In this document: positions 50,335-62,600 of the stretch, piece after piece
How the letters are laid out: each line of letters starts with the position of its first letter
Numbering within the stretch: position 1 is the stretch's first letter
From: Seriola aureovittata
Taxonomy: Eukaryota; Chordata; Actinopteri; Carangiformes; Carangidae
Direction of reading: 5' to 3'
DNA length: 64,000 nucleotides
NCBI RefSeq assembly: GCF_021018895.1
Contig: NC_079369.1
Location: forward strand, 6,980,694-7,044,693
Made by a program: the position numbers and the translations under genes
The notes under the pieces: generated by a model
Seen by the model: the letters and a program-made list of their open reading frames with translations, nothing else
Databases searched by the model: none
Told to the model about the DNA's origin: nothing

Positions 50335-50400
50335 CTCGATCTCCTTGACAACATTGTTAACCCAGATTTAGGATCTGACCTAAGTCTTGATGACCTCTGA
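45452..50400 (+). CDS. ccdc163: Coiled-coil protein, probable ccdc163 orthologue, complete, eleven coding exons
   Basis: Eleven exons with matching phases give exactly 1233 nt, 410 residues plus stop. A short N-terminus (MNWDNQLSCILSEADGSVAK) is followed by a Pro-rich linker (about 50-70, DPPALPPRAPLLRQPSPS), then predicted coiled coil from about 78 to 280 rich in Glu, Arg and Gln (EEVHRLHEALRESERARDE, RREELEHLRREVDQLKARL, RQEEDVFLQQAEARETRRQ), then a Ser/Asp-rich region (VEPDSDSEEFSPTPSLAEV) and an acidic tail with eleven Asp (379-389) before DLDLLDNIVNPDLGSDLSL. I did not recognise the protein by sequence; the name rests on its divergent position with mmachc, as in human, and on the coiled-coil composition. 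The function is unknown. The start codon lies 12 bases after a splice acceptor. Confidence 0.85.
45820..45862 (+). CDS. ccdc163: ccdc163 coding exon 2
   Basis: 43 nt, acceptor TTGTCCTCAG, donor GAAG/GTTGGT. It encodes ERLTSPGKFSKGGE. Confidence 0.8.
46056..46216 (+). CDS. ccdc163: ccdc163 coding exon 3
   Basis: 161 nt, acceptor CCTCTCCAG, donor CCAG/GTGTGT. It encodes DLYPMRERIHDSDLDPPA, the Pro-rich linker and LTAIQSQLQIQSQ. Confidence 0.9.
46367..46448 (+). CDS. ccdc163: ccdc163 coding exon 4
   Basis: 82 nt, acceptor TTTTTACAAG, donor CAAG/GTAACT. It encodes AIESLTQHIHDMERERQS and QQRHIQTLQ, the start of the coiled coil. Confidence 0.88.
46449..47559 (+). other. ccdc163: ccdc163 intron 4 (1.1 kb)
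   Basis: AT-rich intron from GTAACT to CTTTTACAG. I see no repeat family, RNA gene or other feature in it. Confidence 0.7.
47560..47743 (+). CDS. ccdc163: ccdc163 coding exon 5
   Basis: 184 nt, acceptor CTTCTTTTACAG, donor GAAAG/GTGCAT. It encodes EEVHRLHEALRESERARDE and RRMEQWRREVGRELSSLRG, strongly coiled-coil. Confidence 0.92.
47954..48027 (+). CDS. ccdc163: ccdc163 coding exon 6
   Basis: 74 nt, acceptor TTTGCCCCCAG, donor CTAA/GTGAGT. It encodes SFSSKLRREELEHLRREV and DQLKARL, with leucines at heptad spacing. Confidence 0.92.
48176..48252 (+). CDS. ccdc163: ccdc163 coding exon 7
   Basis: 77 nt, acceptor CCTTTTGACAG, donor CAAG/GTATAC. It encodes RRQEEDVFLQQAEARETR and RQYERSCK. Confidence 0.92.
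48353..48453 (+). CDS. ccdc163: ccdc163 coding exon 8
   Basis: 101 nt, acceptor TGCTTTGTTTAG, donor TCAG/GTAAAT. It encodes TLEELTDSYRTHSTDLAK and TVSQYSHTQQEVRQI. Confidence 0.92.
48548..48636 (+). CDS. ccdc163: ccdc163 coding exon 9 (GC donor)
   Basis: 89 nt, acceptor TTACAACAG. It encodes RTVVSELKEEVRTLVLRER and APTPSLSAHTS. The frame into exon 10 requires the donor CATCAG/GCAGGT; the GT four bases later shifts the frame to a stop in exon 10. Confidence 0.8.
48719..48874 (+). CDS. ccdc163: ccdc163 coding exon 10
   Basis: 156 nt, acceptor TTTCTGAATCAG, donor CCCG/GTAAGG. It encodes ALPLALPHGHSRSVRVDR, VVEPDSDSEEFSPTPSLAEV and SSDDLSWLDDKEP; the phosphorylatable Ser/acidic region follows the coiled coil. 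Confidence 0.88.
49250..49575. repeat. Percomorph interspersed repeat in ccdc163 intron 10
   Basis: Starts AATAGGTTGACATTTTGGGA, AATATATTTATTCGC, continues GTCTCTGCTGGTTCCCTTG, CTTTAGTTTTTGTACGGAT, AGCTTTAGAGGTGAG, and ends CAGGCTAGCTGTTTTCCCCT. The order of these motifs corresponds, from memory, to a short repeat (about 300 bp) that is abundant in percomorph introns. No protein is encoded. Confidence 0.6.
50019..50064 (+). repeat. (GC)8(CA)n tract, Z-DNA type
   Basis: Eight GC units pass directly into about fifteen CA units, 140 bp before the last ccdc163 exon. Confidence 0.95.
50201..50400 (+). CDS. ccdc163: ccdc163 last coding exon, poly-Asp tail
   Basis: 200 nt, acceptor ACCTCTGACAG. 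It encodes ALHQKPRVHLSVQSRRSN, then DGHDDGH, eleven GAT-encoded Asp (50302-50334) and LDLLDNIVNPDLGSDLSL, ending at the TGA 50398-50400. Confidence 0.92.
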
Positions 50401-51238
50401 CCTGTTCTAAGGTGAAGCTCTCTAATTTAATATGGGAAGACATACAGACATTTTTTCTGACTCTAATACACTACCCAAGATGTATTAATGCTTTCAAACT
50501 GATTTCATTTGATCAGTACATTTTTGAGTTGGAGTTGTGTTGCAAAACACAAAACTTTAAAAATAGAAATAGCCAGGAAAACACAACCAGCCATATGGCA
50601 TATTTCCTTTGTTGTCCTGACGGAAGAGGAATGGAGACAAAGAAAGGCAATAGCAGCAGACTTGGCAACGAGTAATAATGTCATCCTACTTGGTATTATT
50701 GCTTTTGCTTAACAGACCTGCTTGGATATGATGTGTCCTGAATCAAATATAGCAGTGGGGAAATTTCTTTTCAGTCTGAGAAATTCTCAAATGCAGTTAT
50801 TTGTGAGAATAACAGAAGTGTGAGATCACACAATCAACTAGTTTTAATCTTTATTTTGACTTTGACGTGTAAGTGAGTCAAAGTCAGTCTAGTCCCATTC
50901 ACATCATTTAAAATAGTATTCATCACAAAGAATTGTTTTCCCTCAGTCTAGCTAGTGACGAGGCTGAAGTCTGCAAGGACTGTACACATACTGCTGATAA
51001 CTGTTGTAGCTGCAAATGTCTTGAATCATTTACAGTAACTATGTCCACATGTGGAGACTGATAGGACGCTGGAGAACAAACTGAAGAGGCAGGGAGCTGT
51101 TTTTTTTTTTTTTTGTGAGTTTCTCATTCAGAAAACATCTCCTTTTATGATGGTGGATGGCAGAGTTTTGGGTCAGCAAATAAGCAAACACCCTCTGCAC
51201 CCATGATGCACATCACTGATGATAAATTATAGGTTCTC

Positions 51239-51275
51239 CCAGAGTTGAGGACAGAAGCACTGTCCTCAACTCTGG
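51239..51275. other. Perfect 16-bp hairpin with 5-base loop
   Basis: CCAGAGTTGAGGACAG, loop AAGCA, then CTGTCCTCAACTCTGG. The arms are exact inverse complements. Confidence 0.95.
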
Positions 51276-51473
51276 TAGGCCAGCTTAACCACAAGGTTTG
51301 GTTTGAGGCAAGGCAAGACTAAAAATACTTATGCTTAGGTTTGTTATGATTACAGATTGTTGGGGTTAGGTAAAGGTTTGATGTGTTAAGGTTTGGGCAG
51401 GACTTTCATCTTTGCCCATAACTACAGTGGGATCCATAAAGACACCCCTCATCACGGTGCTTTTGATTTGCAA

Positions 51474-51479
51474 AATAAA
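51474..51479 (+). terminator. Candidate polyadenylation signal of ccdc163
   Basis: AATAAA 1.07 kb after the ccdc163 stop; no canonical hexamer was seen nearer on this strand. Weak support without transcript data. Confidence 0.25.
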
Positions 51480-51836
51480 GGCCTACAGTATGCTTATATT
51501 GCCTTTAGCTGGTATTTTTCAATTAATCAGTTTGTTGAATAACGAATTTAACTTAAATCTAATGATATTGCACTTTGACAATCTTTGATGACTTGATGTA
51601 CAGTCATATATCAAGTGTAAAGATTCACTGTACCTTTTTTAGCTGGTGATCATTTGCTGCATGAAATGCTAAGTGTAGCAGAGTAATGGATATTTAATGA
51701 GTTTTTCTTCCTGACATAATGCACTCTTAAATCCAGAAGGAATCTGATGAGTGATGGGGTTTTGATTCCTGGTAATGCAGTTGAAGTGAGGACAAAGAGA
51801 AATCAAACATCATTAACATCAAGGCGCCCACATCCC

Positions 51837-51868
51837 CACCCCCACCCCCACCCCAACCCCAACCCGAC
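51837..51868 (+). repeat. (CCCCAC)/(CCCCAA)n short tandem repeat
   Basis: CCCCACCCCCACCCCCACCC followed by CAACCCCAACCCGACC; G-rich on the minus strand. Confidence 0.9.
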
Positions 51869-54514
51869 CTCCACTGTGATTTCTTTATATATACAGCTCA
51901 GTTAAGGCAGTCAAGAGTCCCTTTATGCTGTCTTGTCTGACATGAGTCACACTGTGCCAGGCCTGGTGTCAAGCTGTTAAATATTTCAGCATCCAGACAC
52001 CCCCCATCGAGGATCCCAGACCACAGTGCAGAGCCATGGGGGAGCTGATGGGCAGGTTAGGTGTTCAGCAGGGTGTGCATATGGTGGCTTGGATCACAAA
52101 AGTGACCACAGACACTTTTCAGCTCATCTAACTAGGCAGGTTGTCTTACTAATCAGTAGTGAGCAAAGGAAGACCCAAATAAAAAACAATAAATGGCACG
52201 GCGCAGTGACAGCAACAGTATTTTAAGAAACCTCTTCTTACACTCTTCTTGTACAGCTGTTAATATCATGGTCAAAGACATTTCATGAAGAAAAGGGTCA
52301 TCTATTTGCTGTTGTGGCAACATAATGGCTGATAAATAAGATTGCTGCTTTCTATTGCTGTTTTATTGCATTTGCCAAGTATTGTGTAGTAGTGCTGCAG
52401 TATAGCAGTGCACTGATATGTTCATTGAAGGTCTGTTTTATTGTTTCAGCTCTTAACAATAAAAGTCTGTGTTAAAGTTGAAAGAGAGGAGCTTGCCTTT
52501 CTGTGGTTGCCTCTATAGAGCAGCGTTGTGCTCTGATTGGTCCTGAGGTCAAAGAGCTGTTTACAACAAACTCTGTTAATAACAGATCTGAAGTGGGAAT
52601 AAAAGGAAATGTAGTAGAGTATGATTTCAAAATACCTTTAATCATACAACACCAACAGTCCATAAATCACATCAGGCAGCAAAGCCTCATTATGCATTCA
52701 GGATACTTTTGACACTTAAAGAAATGGACAAATACAGGACTATACAGACATGTTCACCCCGAAATGAGGAATCTAAATTTAATAGGGGACGTACAGACAG
52801 GTGACAAATGGAAAGGAAAAACAAGGATTCATTGAATAATGCTATGGAGAAGTATTATAAGTTGCTCTGGGGGCTCAGTACTACTAAGGTACTTCTATGT
52901 TGGGTTTGCTTTAATTTGTCACCCATCTGTAGTTTTTCATGGCACAAAAACTCTTGTTTTTAAATGTGCTATATAAATGACTTGACAAATGAAGAACAAA
53001 TACAGCTTTTAGCTCCGATTCATAAGCCTGATTTAAAATCGCTACACATTTGATGGATCAGTTCATAGGCTCTACCTTAAATAAACAGGAGCTGCGTATG
53101 TTTTGTATCCATGGGGCTCATTCTGTCATCCTGTATGTGTCTCACTTCCTCTCACATTTTCCTGCACATTTGTAAAGCGAAAATACAGCGTGGTCTATAC
53201 ACAGTAAAATCAATGGAATATTTCTGAACTTGCCTTCTGGGAACAAGGTGCTGTCAGGTCAGTCCATGTATCATTTTTAATGTGTTTGTGTTCGGTGAAA
53301 ACTAAGCAAGTAAGGAGCAACTAAGATTTCATAAAGTTGTCTTTGCATGACGCAGTCATCAGTAGTATTTACAATGCACAGGACAATGCTAACATTGTGT
53401 GGAAAGGCCACTGGCCAATTTCAGTCTGCAACTGTCATCGTATGAATGAGTGCCTCATGTTGAACACCCCCAAGGCTAGTCTTCAAACACAGGCAAGTCA
53501 GAGCAGCTACCTGGCCCTGAGTGTGCGTTTAAAATGGAATTGCACAAAATACTGGGAATGACTGGTAAATCTGGAAGTTAGTTGGTTGCAATATAAATAC
53601 AGTATACAATAAAAGCTGTTCCTGTACTGTATAAGGCACTCTCTCCTGGATGGAAGACTCCAGGAAAGAAACAAAAAAACACTGCACATATCAAACTCAT
53701 AAAGGCGTCAAGGCAGCAGGACCTTCACCACAGAATTTTTTTTTTTTTTTTTTTTTTAAATATTGCCTCCAAAAAACCATACATGCACTCTTAACATACT
53801 CACACACATGCACACACACTTAAAACACACACACTATTATGCCTGCACTTACTGTACATACGCACACAACTTATTCTCACGCACAAAATATTTGTCCACT
53901 TTTTTTTTTTTTTTTTTTTTCCCCCACTCCTGAAAAAGTAAAGTGCAACCTCATTAACTCGATAATCAGGCCATTTGTTTTTTCTTCTTTCATTTCTCTT
54001 CTCTGGCCTCTCAGTCAGACTGCTAGACCTTTTGTCTGCTGGACTTTACAACATTAGCGGACTAAGGGAATTAAACCAGAGTCTGGGAGGACAGGCCGAA
54101 TCTGTGTCCAGGTGTAAATGCCATCACACTGATGGGTACAACTGACGATGCCTTGTGCTTCACACCTATGCTTTTCATCTCAAGGGAAATCAAAATATAT
54201 TACACAACCCCAAAAGCTGGGCTGGAAAATATTAAGCATACAGTATTGAACAGAGGCGCTGACCTAATTTGTAATTACAGGCATCAAAATACACTTTTTC
54301 CAAAGGGACCCCATCTTGGGTGATGTCTTCATTGTCCACTTCAGCTGCAATCATGCCCTTTCCTACATGTCAGTGATCTGGATAAATGAAAGCAAGCCAG
54401 AAATTTGCTCACACCTACCCAGGATTCTTTGTTTGCAAATTATGGCGAACGCTGCGGCATGAGCCTGGATTGAAGGAGAGTGTTTGGGCGCCAAATATTT
54501 CAGTCATGCCTCCA

Positions 54515-54559
54515 TCAGTAGCTGTACATCGACAAAGGTGTGTCCTCCATCATATCATC
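54515..54559 (-). CDS. Mucin-like gene exon 5 (last 14 residues)
   Basis: 45 nt, acceptor TTTCTGTGCAG. It encodes DDMMEDTPLSMYSY and the TGA at 54517-54515. Confidence 0.82.
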   Translation of the reverse strand, partial: DDMMEDTPLSMYSY

Positions 54560-56642
54560 CTGCACAGAAAAAATGTAACATAACAACTAATTACACATGA
54601 TGGTCGCAAGTGCTTAAAATTTAGATAACACAATAGATTTTATGGTACAGTCATCCTTAGTAAAAAGGTTTATATGTTGTAACTATTAGTTTTATAAATA
54701 ATTTACTAATGTTTTATTAATCTGTTAGAAACCATTAATAAGACTTTATTAGAAAGTCATTAAACGAATACTTATTAATACTGATATTTTGAGAAATTCT
54801 GTGATTTGCTTTCATTTATTTATAAAGGAAAAGTTTTCATAAGCTCTTGTGGTGTGCTAAGTCGAAGGTAAATTTACTATCACGTTTCTCACTGTCTAAT
54901 AAGCCAATGGCAAAAGTGAGTCACTCATTCTGAATTATATGTTTATAAGTAATTAAGGGGTTGTATAGTAATATGCACTGTGGACTTTTATATGTAATAC
55001 ATTTTATAAATATATTTTGTTCTGAATGCTCTGCAGCTATTTTCTGGAAAGTCAAATGGCCCATTGATGTAGTAATCCTGATAAAATTACACAGACAAAG
55101 CAAGGATCCTGCCAGAGGAGGAGCAACACCAACCTGGCAACCCAGAAATTGCTCTTATTAATGGCTTTTTAATGCCTAGTAAATATAGCTGATAGAATAA
55201 CTGATATAATGGATGGAGTGACCTGTAAAGCATTAGCCATTAGTTACAACTCATAAAAGCTTTACAAACGATACCTTATCAGAAAGTGGTGCAGATTTGG
55301 TTTGTAGCAATAAATCTGCAGTCATAGCAAATAAGTACTAGTGAGGTTGTAACAGTATATCTCGCATCTGTGCTGGACAGTATCTGACGGGCTGAATATT
55401 TTCACTGAGACAGGACTGTAGCTGTTGCCTGGATGTCAAGCTGTGCTCACCATAGGTAAATCCTGCAGCCTGCGGAACTCCGGTCGGTTGTCTCTTCGGC
55501 GCAGTTTGAGGAAGAGGAGCAGAGTGACGATGACAGCAGTGATGATGAAGGCTGACACCAGGCCAGCCAGAAGAGGGTCTAACGTGGGAGACTCGTGGAC
55601 CATCGTCGCTGGAACAAAAAAAAAACCCAGGACATACTTGAGCAGGGGCCCATTCCTCTGTTAGCACACCATGGCCCAACTAAACAATCTGGCATGCAGA
55701 GTTTAACATGGATTTTACTTCGACTTCACATGGTGAAAATAGCAGAATTACAGGCTCTTAAATGGCTGTTTGATGCTGTGACTCAAACTAAATATAGATG
55801 CTGCAGCAGCATGTTGAGCTCAAGAGTTCATCATGTAACTCAGGACAGAAATGTCAAACACAGGATAGTGATGTTAACCTTGCCCGTAAAGTGCTTGAGC
55901 TCACTGTTGAGCAAGTACATTTATTCATAGAGCATGATTTTAAGATTTTGAATCAAGAAGTTTAAATAGGATAGTAGATGCATATAATAAAGTTTTAGAG
56001 TGCTGCTTTATCTCTAAGAACATCATCAGTCTTGGACGTTTTTATGTTGAGGTCTGTTGTGTTTGTTTATCTCTCTGTGGGAGGAGTTAGTGTCTGTGTA
56101 TTTCTGTATACGGATGTTGCTATGGAATTCTGTTTTGTAAACTTAGCTGTTTTTTTATATCCTCTGGTTGAAAGTAACAACAACCACAGAGTAGCGAATG
56201 CTCCCTGTTCCTCTGGCTAATGGAAAGAGGCGAGATGCCAAGCATGGCCTAATAAAACCGCACAGACTGAGAGAATCAGAGAGACTTCATAGTTTGACTG
56301 TATTCACACAGGCTGGTCAGCTGAGAAAAGTTTATCAGTTTTTCCTTCCTTTTTTTTTCTTTCTTAATGGTGTCAGCCTGAGCTGGAAACAGACTTCTAA
56401 TGGTGGAAAAATAAAAATTATCTACAGTAGATACTGGACACGCAGAGTACAGATACAGAAAGTAGACGTATAAATCATTTAGCAGACAGACAAAGGGGGA
56501 GAGAGACAGAAAAAGAAGGAAAACAGAGCATTCTCAAGGCCTGAGTCCCATGACTGCCTCTGTCCCGTTCCCAAACAGAGCCATAATTGTGGAGTGCTTG
56601 GTGGTGACAGTGCTTGTTGAAGATGTAAACGGGGGATGTGTG

Positions 56643-56682
<40 letters not shown>

Positions 56683-59600
56683 ATAGAAGCAAGGAAGGAC
56701 TTGTGCTGGAAAACAAAGCACAGCATTGCCTTTTTCGTAAAGCCAATTCACTTCTGTCTCTCTCAATATCCAGCCAGTGAATAGTCCAGAACACATTTAT
56801 TTATATACCACAACACAGAAGATGTTATGTACTTACTGTCACCCCCCACGTTAAGCTGGGAGGGGGTATCAGCATGGGCTTTGGCCTGGGTGGAGGTCCT
56901 GCTCGGCGGGGTGACGGTGGACTTTGGTTGGTCTTGCGGTCCGTCGGACTGTGAGGTGTGTGGCGATGTGAGTGTGTGCGACTCAGAATTGTTGGGCTCT
57001 TGAGAGGAGCTGGTGCTGGACGTTGAATTGGACTGGGTGCTGGTAGGGGGAATGGTGGCAGTGGTAGTGGATGAGTGTACTGTGGGGTGGGTGGGCTGCT
57101 TTGAGGGTGGGGTGGAGTCCGGAGGTAGCGATGTAGGATGGTTTGATGTGTTGGTGGGCTGTGTGTCTATGGGGATATTGTGAGCTGTTTGTGAGGGGCT
57201 TGTGGTGGTGGTGGTGGTGGTAGGGAGGACGTGAGAAGTGGTGGCCTGGCCCTCGGAAGGAAGAATTTGCGACGATGACGACTCTTCTGTTTTGTTTGCA
57301 TTGTTTGTTTTGTTTGCATTGTTTTCAGGAGTAACAGACACAGAGGGAGAGACTGTGCTGGTGTCTGGGGAAAGAGAGAGAAAATGTTATCGACAAAATA
57401 CTGATAATTCTAGATTATTCTGCCATGCTGAAATACTGCATGTATGCACTCAGCATGCCAACACTGACCTACTGCACACTAATGTGTATGCTCGTGTAAG
57501 AATGTGATGAATTAAGGGACCAGTTCACCTAAATCACTAATAGAAATGTTTCATCACACTTTTCTAATGATATCTAGTTCATTCATTCATCTGAGGTTTT
57601 GAGATATACATCTCTAGTTTTCTGCCTCCACCTAAATACACTGGAGGTAAATGGAGTTTCATTTATGGGACAGCATTTAAAAATTACTGTTAAAAAAAAT
57701 CATTCATGAGTGTGTTTTTACCGAGACTTCTTTCTAACAAAGAAATAGTCCCTTTGAAAACTGCTCTGTGGATTATCAGCAACAAGGGAATTTTTTTCCT
57801 GGAAACAGATGTTTCAGCCACGTGAGCAGCAGAGATGGCAATGTCAGTCTACTGGTCAGCCGGTCGGCCCAATGCTCTGGTCCAGATTGAAATACCTTAA
57901 CGGTCATTCATAGCTTTGAAATTTGGTATAGACATTCATTGACCTCAGAAGATGTATCCTCATAATGTTGGTGATTGTCTGACTTTTTCCTCTACTGCCA
58001 CCATAAAGTTGGCATTTGTGGTTCACACTGACATGTCCTTATAACTACAACACATTTGGCCTAGGAAATTTGTACAGATATTTTTCTTCTCCGCAGTTAT
58101 GAATTGTAAAAACTTTGATGATCCCCTTAACTTTTAATAAAGCAACAACATCAGGCCAAAGTTTCAATTTCTCCAATACTTTTATTTATGACCAAATACC
58201 TGCAAAATTAATGATATCCCCATTAGCCTCAGCTGTACTTAGTGTTTAGTGCTAATCAGCAGATTTTAGCATGCAAACATGCCAAACTACCTAACTAACT
58301 TTAATGAACATGGGGTTTATGCTTAACCTGCTTAATATCAGCATGGTAGCACTGTCATTGTGAGTATGTTAGCAGGATGGTGCTCACATTTAGCACAAAG
58401 CATCACTGTGCCTATGTACAGTCTCACAGAGCCACTAGCTTGGCTCTGGACGCTTGTTAAAGTGTAAATCTTCCTGTGCTGTGAGCACCACAAAAAAGAA
58501 TCCATTCACCTCCATTGTAATGGGATGGAGGCAGAGGACTACAAGCTGCATATCAAAACCGCAGCTATCTGAATGGCATGACACCACAGACAATATCAGC
58601 TATTTAAATTTGTACAAGTGAAAATTGTCTTTCTCCACAAAACAAACTGCCTAAAAATGTGTGCTAACATGTGAATATGTTTATGAGTGTAATGTGTGAA
58701 TCAGCACAGATGTGTGCGTAAAACGAGAGAGAGAGACAGTGTGTATCTTGGGGGGAGTATTTCACTTCCACCCTTCTCGACCCTTTGTGAAAAGTCACAC
58801 AGCATTTAATCACTTCTCTCTTCAACAGCATCGCTTCAGTGCTAACTTTTCTGCAAGTATATTTTACCATTGCTCTCCCAACATGATTGCACCTTCTTTA
58901 ATTAACTCAGTCGTACTACTTTATTTCGCTCCTTTATCTAACACCATCTCTGAAATTCTCTCCCTCTTGTGCTCTAGTTTTTTAAAGACTGAGCTCTTGG
59001 TCTCTGTGCCTCTGTTGTGTCTGTGGCATGATTGTTACTCACTCTGTGGTCCACTTCTGGACATGGAGAGCAGAGATAAGGACTTTGTTAAATATAGCTC
59101 CTAAACTCTAAGCCACCTGCTGCTTGGCTTCCTATTATTTTCTTCTGAAGTGTGACAAAACTTCCGTACTGACCAACCTCAAACAGACAGATATAATAAC
59201 CATAACATCCTATCACCTTGTTTTCCAACATCTTCACATCATGTGATTTTTTTCAGTCTTCTGTCATTTCTTATTTATGAAATCTTTCTTATAATCAAGA
59301 GTAGAATAGTTACCATTATCTTTCTTTAGTTCGGGTGTCTGGAAGGTAGTTGTGTTGCTGCTCAAACTGCTGGTGCCACTGGAACTTGGGTTTGTGTCAG
59401 AGCCATTTAGTGTTGGTGCAGGATGTCTGGTGGGTACCGGGCTAGTAGTAGGTACGGCAGCTGCAGTTGTGTTCTCAGGAGCCGCCCCAGCACCAAGAAC
59501 ACGTTTTACTAATGAGGAGAGGACAGTGCCAAAGTTGGTTAATCACCAATTTCATCTTCAGAGCCATTAAGAACTTATTTGCCTATTACTCCAACCAAAC

Positions 59601-62600
59601 ATAGGGCAACAGACAGACAGTGTGTCAAAACCATCTGTATTAACGTAGAGTATACCAGTCAACACAGGCCAGTGTTTATCCAAACAACAATTATTAAAAC
59701 TGAAAAACAAAAAGAAAAAAAGCTGACTATGTTTACATATTTCCAGCAAAGCAGTGCTGCACTTTAATAGCCTTACATGCTCAGTGCACCACAGTCTTGT
59801 ATCGATCAGTGAGCATCCTCCCTAGAGCAAACAGTTTAGAGTTTACAGCCCTCCTAAAGTGTTAGGGAAGAAAATAACGTCATATTCATTTTTGCAAACC
59901 CAGACTTTCTTTTGCATCGGGAGCTAAATGAAGCGATTCCCAACCGGTTTTGACTCGTGACCCTTTAGAGTGAAGCAAAGTGAAGCTGGTCGCGAGCAAT
60001 TTCCCCAAGGACTGATGTTCCTTCGTATGGTTGTTGAAAAGTGTTTCCCCATTTTAAAGAAATGAATGAATAAAACATAATTTGTGTAGCAGGAAATGCT
60101 GTTTTTTTCTCATCTATTTTGTTAATCATGTTGTGAGAACACAGATTTATCTTGGGAACCACTGAGCTAAATAGATACAGAAATATGACATTCAAATTAC
60201 TGTAAAAGATCATTTCAGAGTCCAAAATAAAATGGATGAGGACTGACTCTAACTTTTACTTTGCATGGCATCAACTACAACCCACATGAGACGCAAGTAA
60301 TTTTTGGTCTTTAAAGTAATATCATTTTAATGAAGGCCTTCCATCTCCTTCACTGTCTCTCTTTCTTCTTCATCTTGATGTCTTTCGCACAACTGTACCA
60401 GACTTCATCTCTGTTTCTACCCGCTTCCCTTTGATGAAGACCAGAGCACTAATGTAATGTAATGTCGTTACTGTTCAGTAACACACTGCCGTGATGCCTT
60501 TCATTACCTCCATAATCACTCACGCAGCTCATCAGCACACACAGTGATAGAGAGAGAGACAGAAACAGAGAGAGGGAGACCTGTTTGAACTGCTAAATGA
60601 TTCAAAAACAGACACACATAAATAGACAGAGGTGCCTGGCTGCATAATACTGGCCTTGTTCCCTTGCTTCGGCTCCATTAGAGCAGCCTAGGTCAAATGC
60701 TGAGGTAGTATGTCTGTATATATATGTGTGTATGTCTATATATGTGTTTGTGTGTGTGTGTGCAGAGTAGATTTATAAAGAGAGCCACTGTTTTCACTGT
60801 TGCTCACTCCTCTGTCCTGATATTACAGGGTCTTACTCACAGTTTTTCAGGCCAGTGCAGCCTGTACCTGGGGAAATAGCTCTTGCTCACTTCTTGACCC
60901 TGCCAGTTAGAGGAACAGCCAATGGGTTCTCTTCGAGCAGATGTCTGCTGCTGCAACACTCAATGCTGGAAGTGCCTATCAGTAATACCTTCTGCGGGAG
61001 AGACTTCTGTATGTAAGTGGTTCTGTAAAACCATGTAGTACAGGTTTCACAGCATGTGACTGGAGATTTTTCGGAGTCAGTAGCGCAGATCATTTTGAAC
61101 TGATTTTTCCATGTAAGTGGAACTGAAAACAGGACTGAAACATCTCTGCACACGCTGCCCTTTGCCTTTTCATCTCCACTTATTTCAGGTGTTTATTTGC
61201 AGCCAGTGTGTGACTTCTCAAGCAGCATGTCATGCTTCTGGTCATACATACATATAATATTACACTGTAAACAAGAAAAGTTCCCATTCTTTTTGAAATC
61301 ATCCAGCCATAAAAACTCATCCGAAATGTGGGACATTTACCCTTTAACTCATTATTAATCAACTATATATTACAAACAGTCAAAGATGAAATTAACTTTG
61401 TCTCTAGTCTCACCCAAATCACATTAAAAATAAAGCATTTCCTCTTCAAGGAGATGATTAAATCTGCCTGTCTCCACACACACTTCCTTTAACTTGCTAA
61501 ATCCTGCTTCACATAAGCTCTACACTGTCATTATTTTTCATGAGACTATAAATAATGGAGTTCAGTTTTAACTCAAATTATTATTATGTAGAATAATTAT
61601 TACTATCCAGAAGAGCAAGTTATTGATTAGTCAGAGAGAAAGGCTATCTAGATTTACAGTGAACCAGAAAAGGGTTTTGTCTGTAAAAAAAAAATTTAAG
61701 AATGAAGAAAGAGAAATGAAATTGAAGGGTTGAATGTTTATAGAGAATGTTAAAAAAGTGCGATATCCACCTTTCCTTAAAGTGATGAGACTACTACTAC
61801 TATGAGAATATTTGAATATGTGTCAAAAAGCTCTACCTGTCAAGCATCATGGATTTTGCTTTACTTCAGAACTGTACGTTTATGCAAATACAGGAAAACA
61901 CAGTCAATATACTGTATAAGGTCTGGTCACAGTATAAACTGAACCTGCTACAATGGATACAGTTGCACTGCTTTTAAATCTATGCATAAAGTCTACATAT
62001 ACTGTGCTATAGAGGGAAGCCAATTAGCATGAAGCCAGTGAAATGACAGCGTGCTGCTGCACATAGTTAGAGGTGTCATTTATCACAATGTACTTCCCTG
62101 CTCATTTACAGCCAATAAATGTCCCCCAGTGGAGCTGTGCTGTTTTCTGTTCATTTGAATTTCAACTCGAGGAGCTGATGGGACAGTTCACCCCAGTAAA
62201 ATCTTTTCAAATGTCAGTAGTCTCATTTTACTTTTATGTGAGAGGTGATGACAGAGAAAGAGAGAGAGAGTAGGAGGAGAAGGAGGAGAAATAAGTGTTT
62301 TGAACAGGTAGGAGAGGAAGCGGAAGGTGTGAGAGAGTGAAATACAGGATATGTGCAAGGTATGCAATTGTAATACATGCAGAAAGAGGAAGAAGGGAAG
62401 CGGGGTGGGGTGGGGTCGTGGGTGTCGAAGAAGTGATGTGAAAGACAAAGTGTGAGGCTGCTTGAACAAAAAGCACTATTTGAATAAAATGAAGTAAGTA
62501 TGAAACTGAACCTTCATTTTACTGGAGATGGCAAAGCGTTTCCCTCTGATGTCAAGGTTTGAAAGAAAACATACAAGAGCAATTCAAATGTACAAATACT

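Larger units (their letters stand above)
50401..54514. other. Tail-to-tail region between ccdc163 and the mucin-like gene
   Basis: The 3'UTRs of both convergent genes must lie here. Candidate signals are AATAAA at 51474-51479 (plus) and its complement at 52437-52442 (minus). It also holds a 16-bp perfect hairpin (51239-51275), a CCCCAN-type C-rich stretch (51837-51868) and two long T runs (53739-53757, 53901-53920). I see no gene. Confidence 0.55.
57365..59313 (-). other. Mucin-like gene intron 2
   Basis: Holds a composite of two percomorph repeats (57515-58600). The remainder is plain intronic sequence with a pyrimidine-rich part near 58880-59000. Confidence 0.6.

Noticed and set aside
51239..51275. 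Hairpin considered as a microRNA precursor
   Set aside because: The 16-bp stem and 5-base loop are too short for a Drosha/Dicer substrate, and no longer pairing extends outward.
55338..55679. 113-codon open frame on the minus strand reading through the mucin-like membrane exon
   Set aside because: It is out of frame with the membrane helix and runs through both splice sites.
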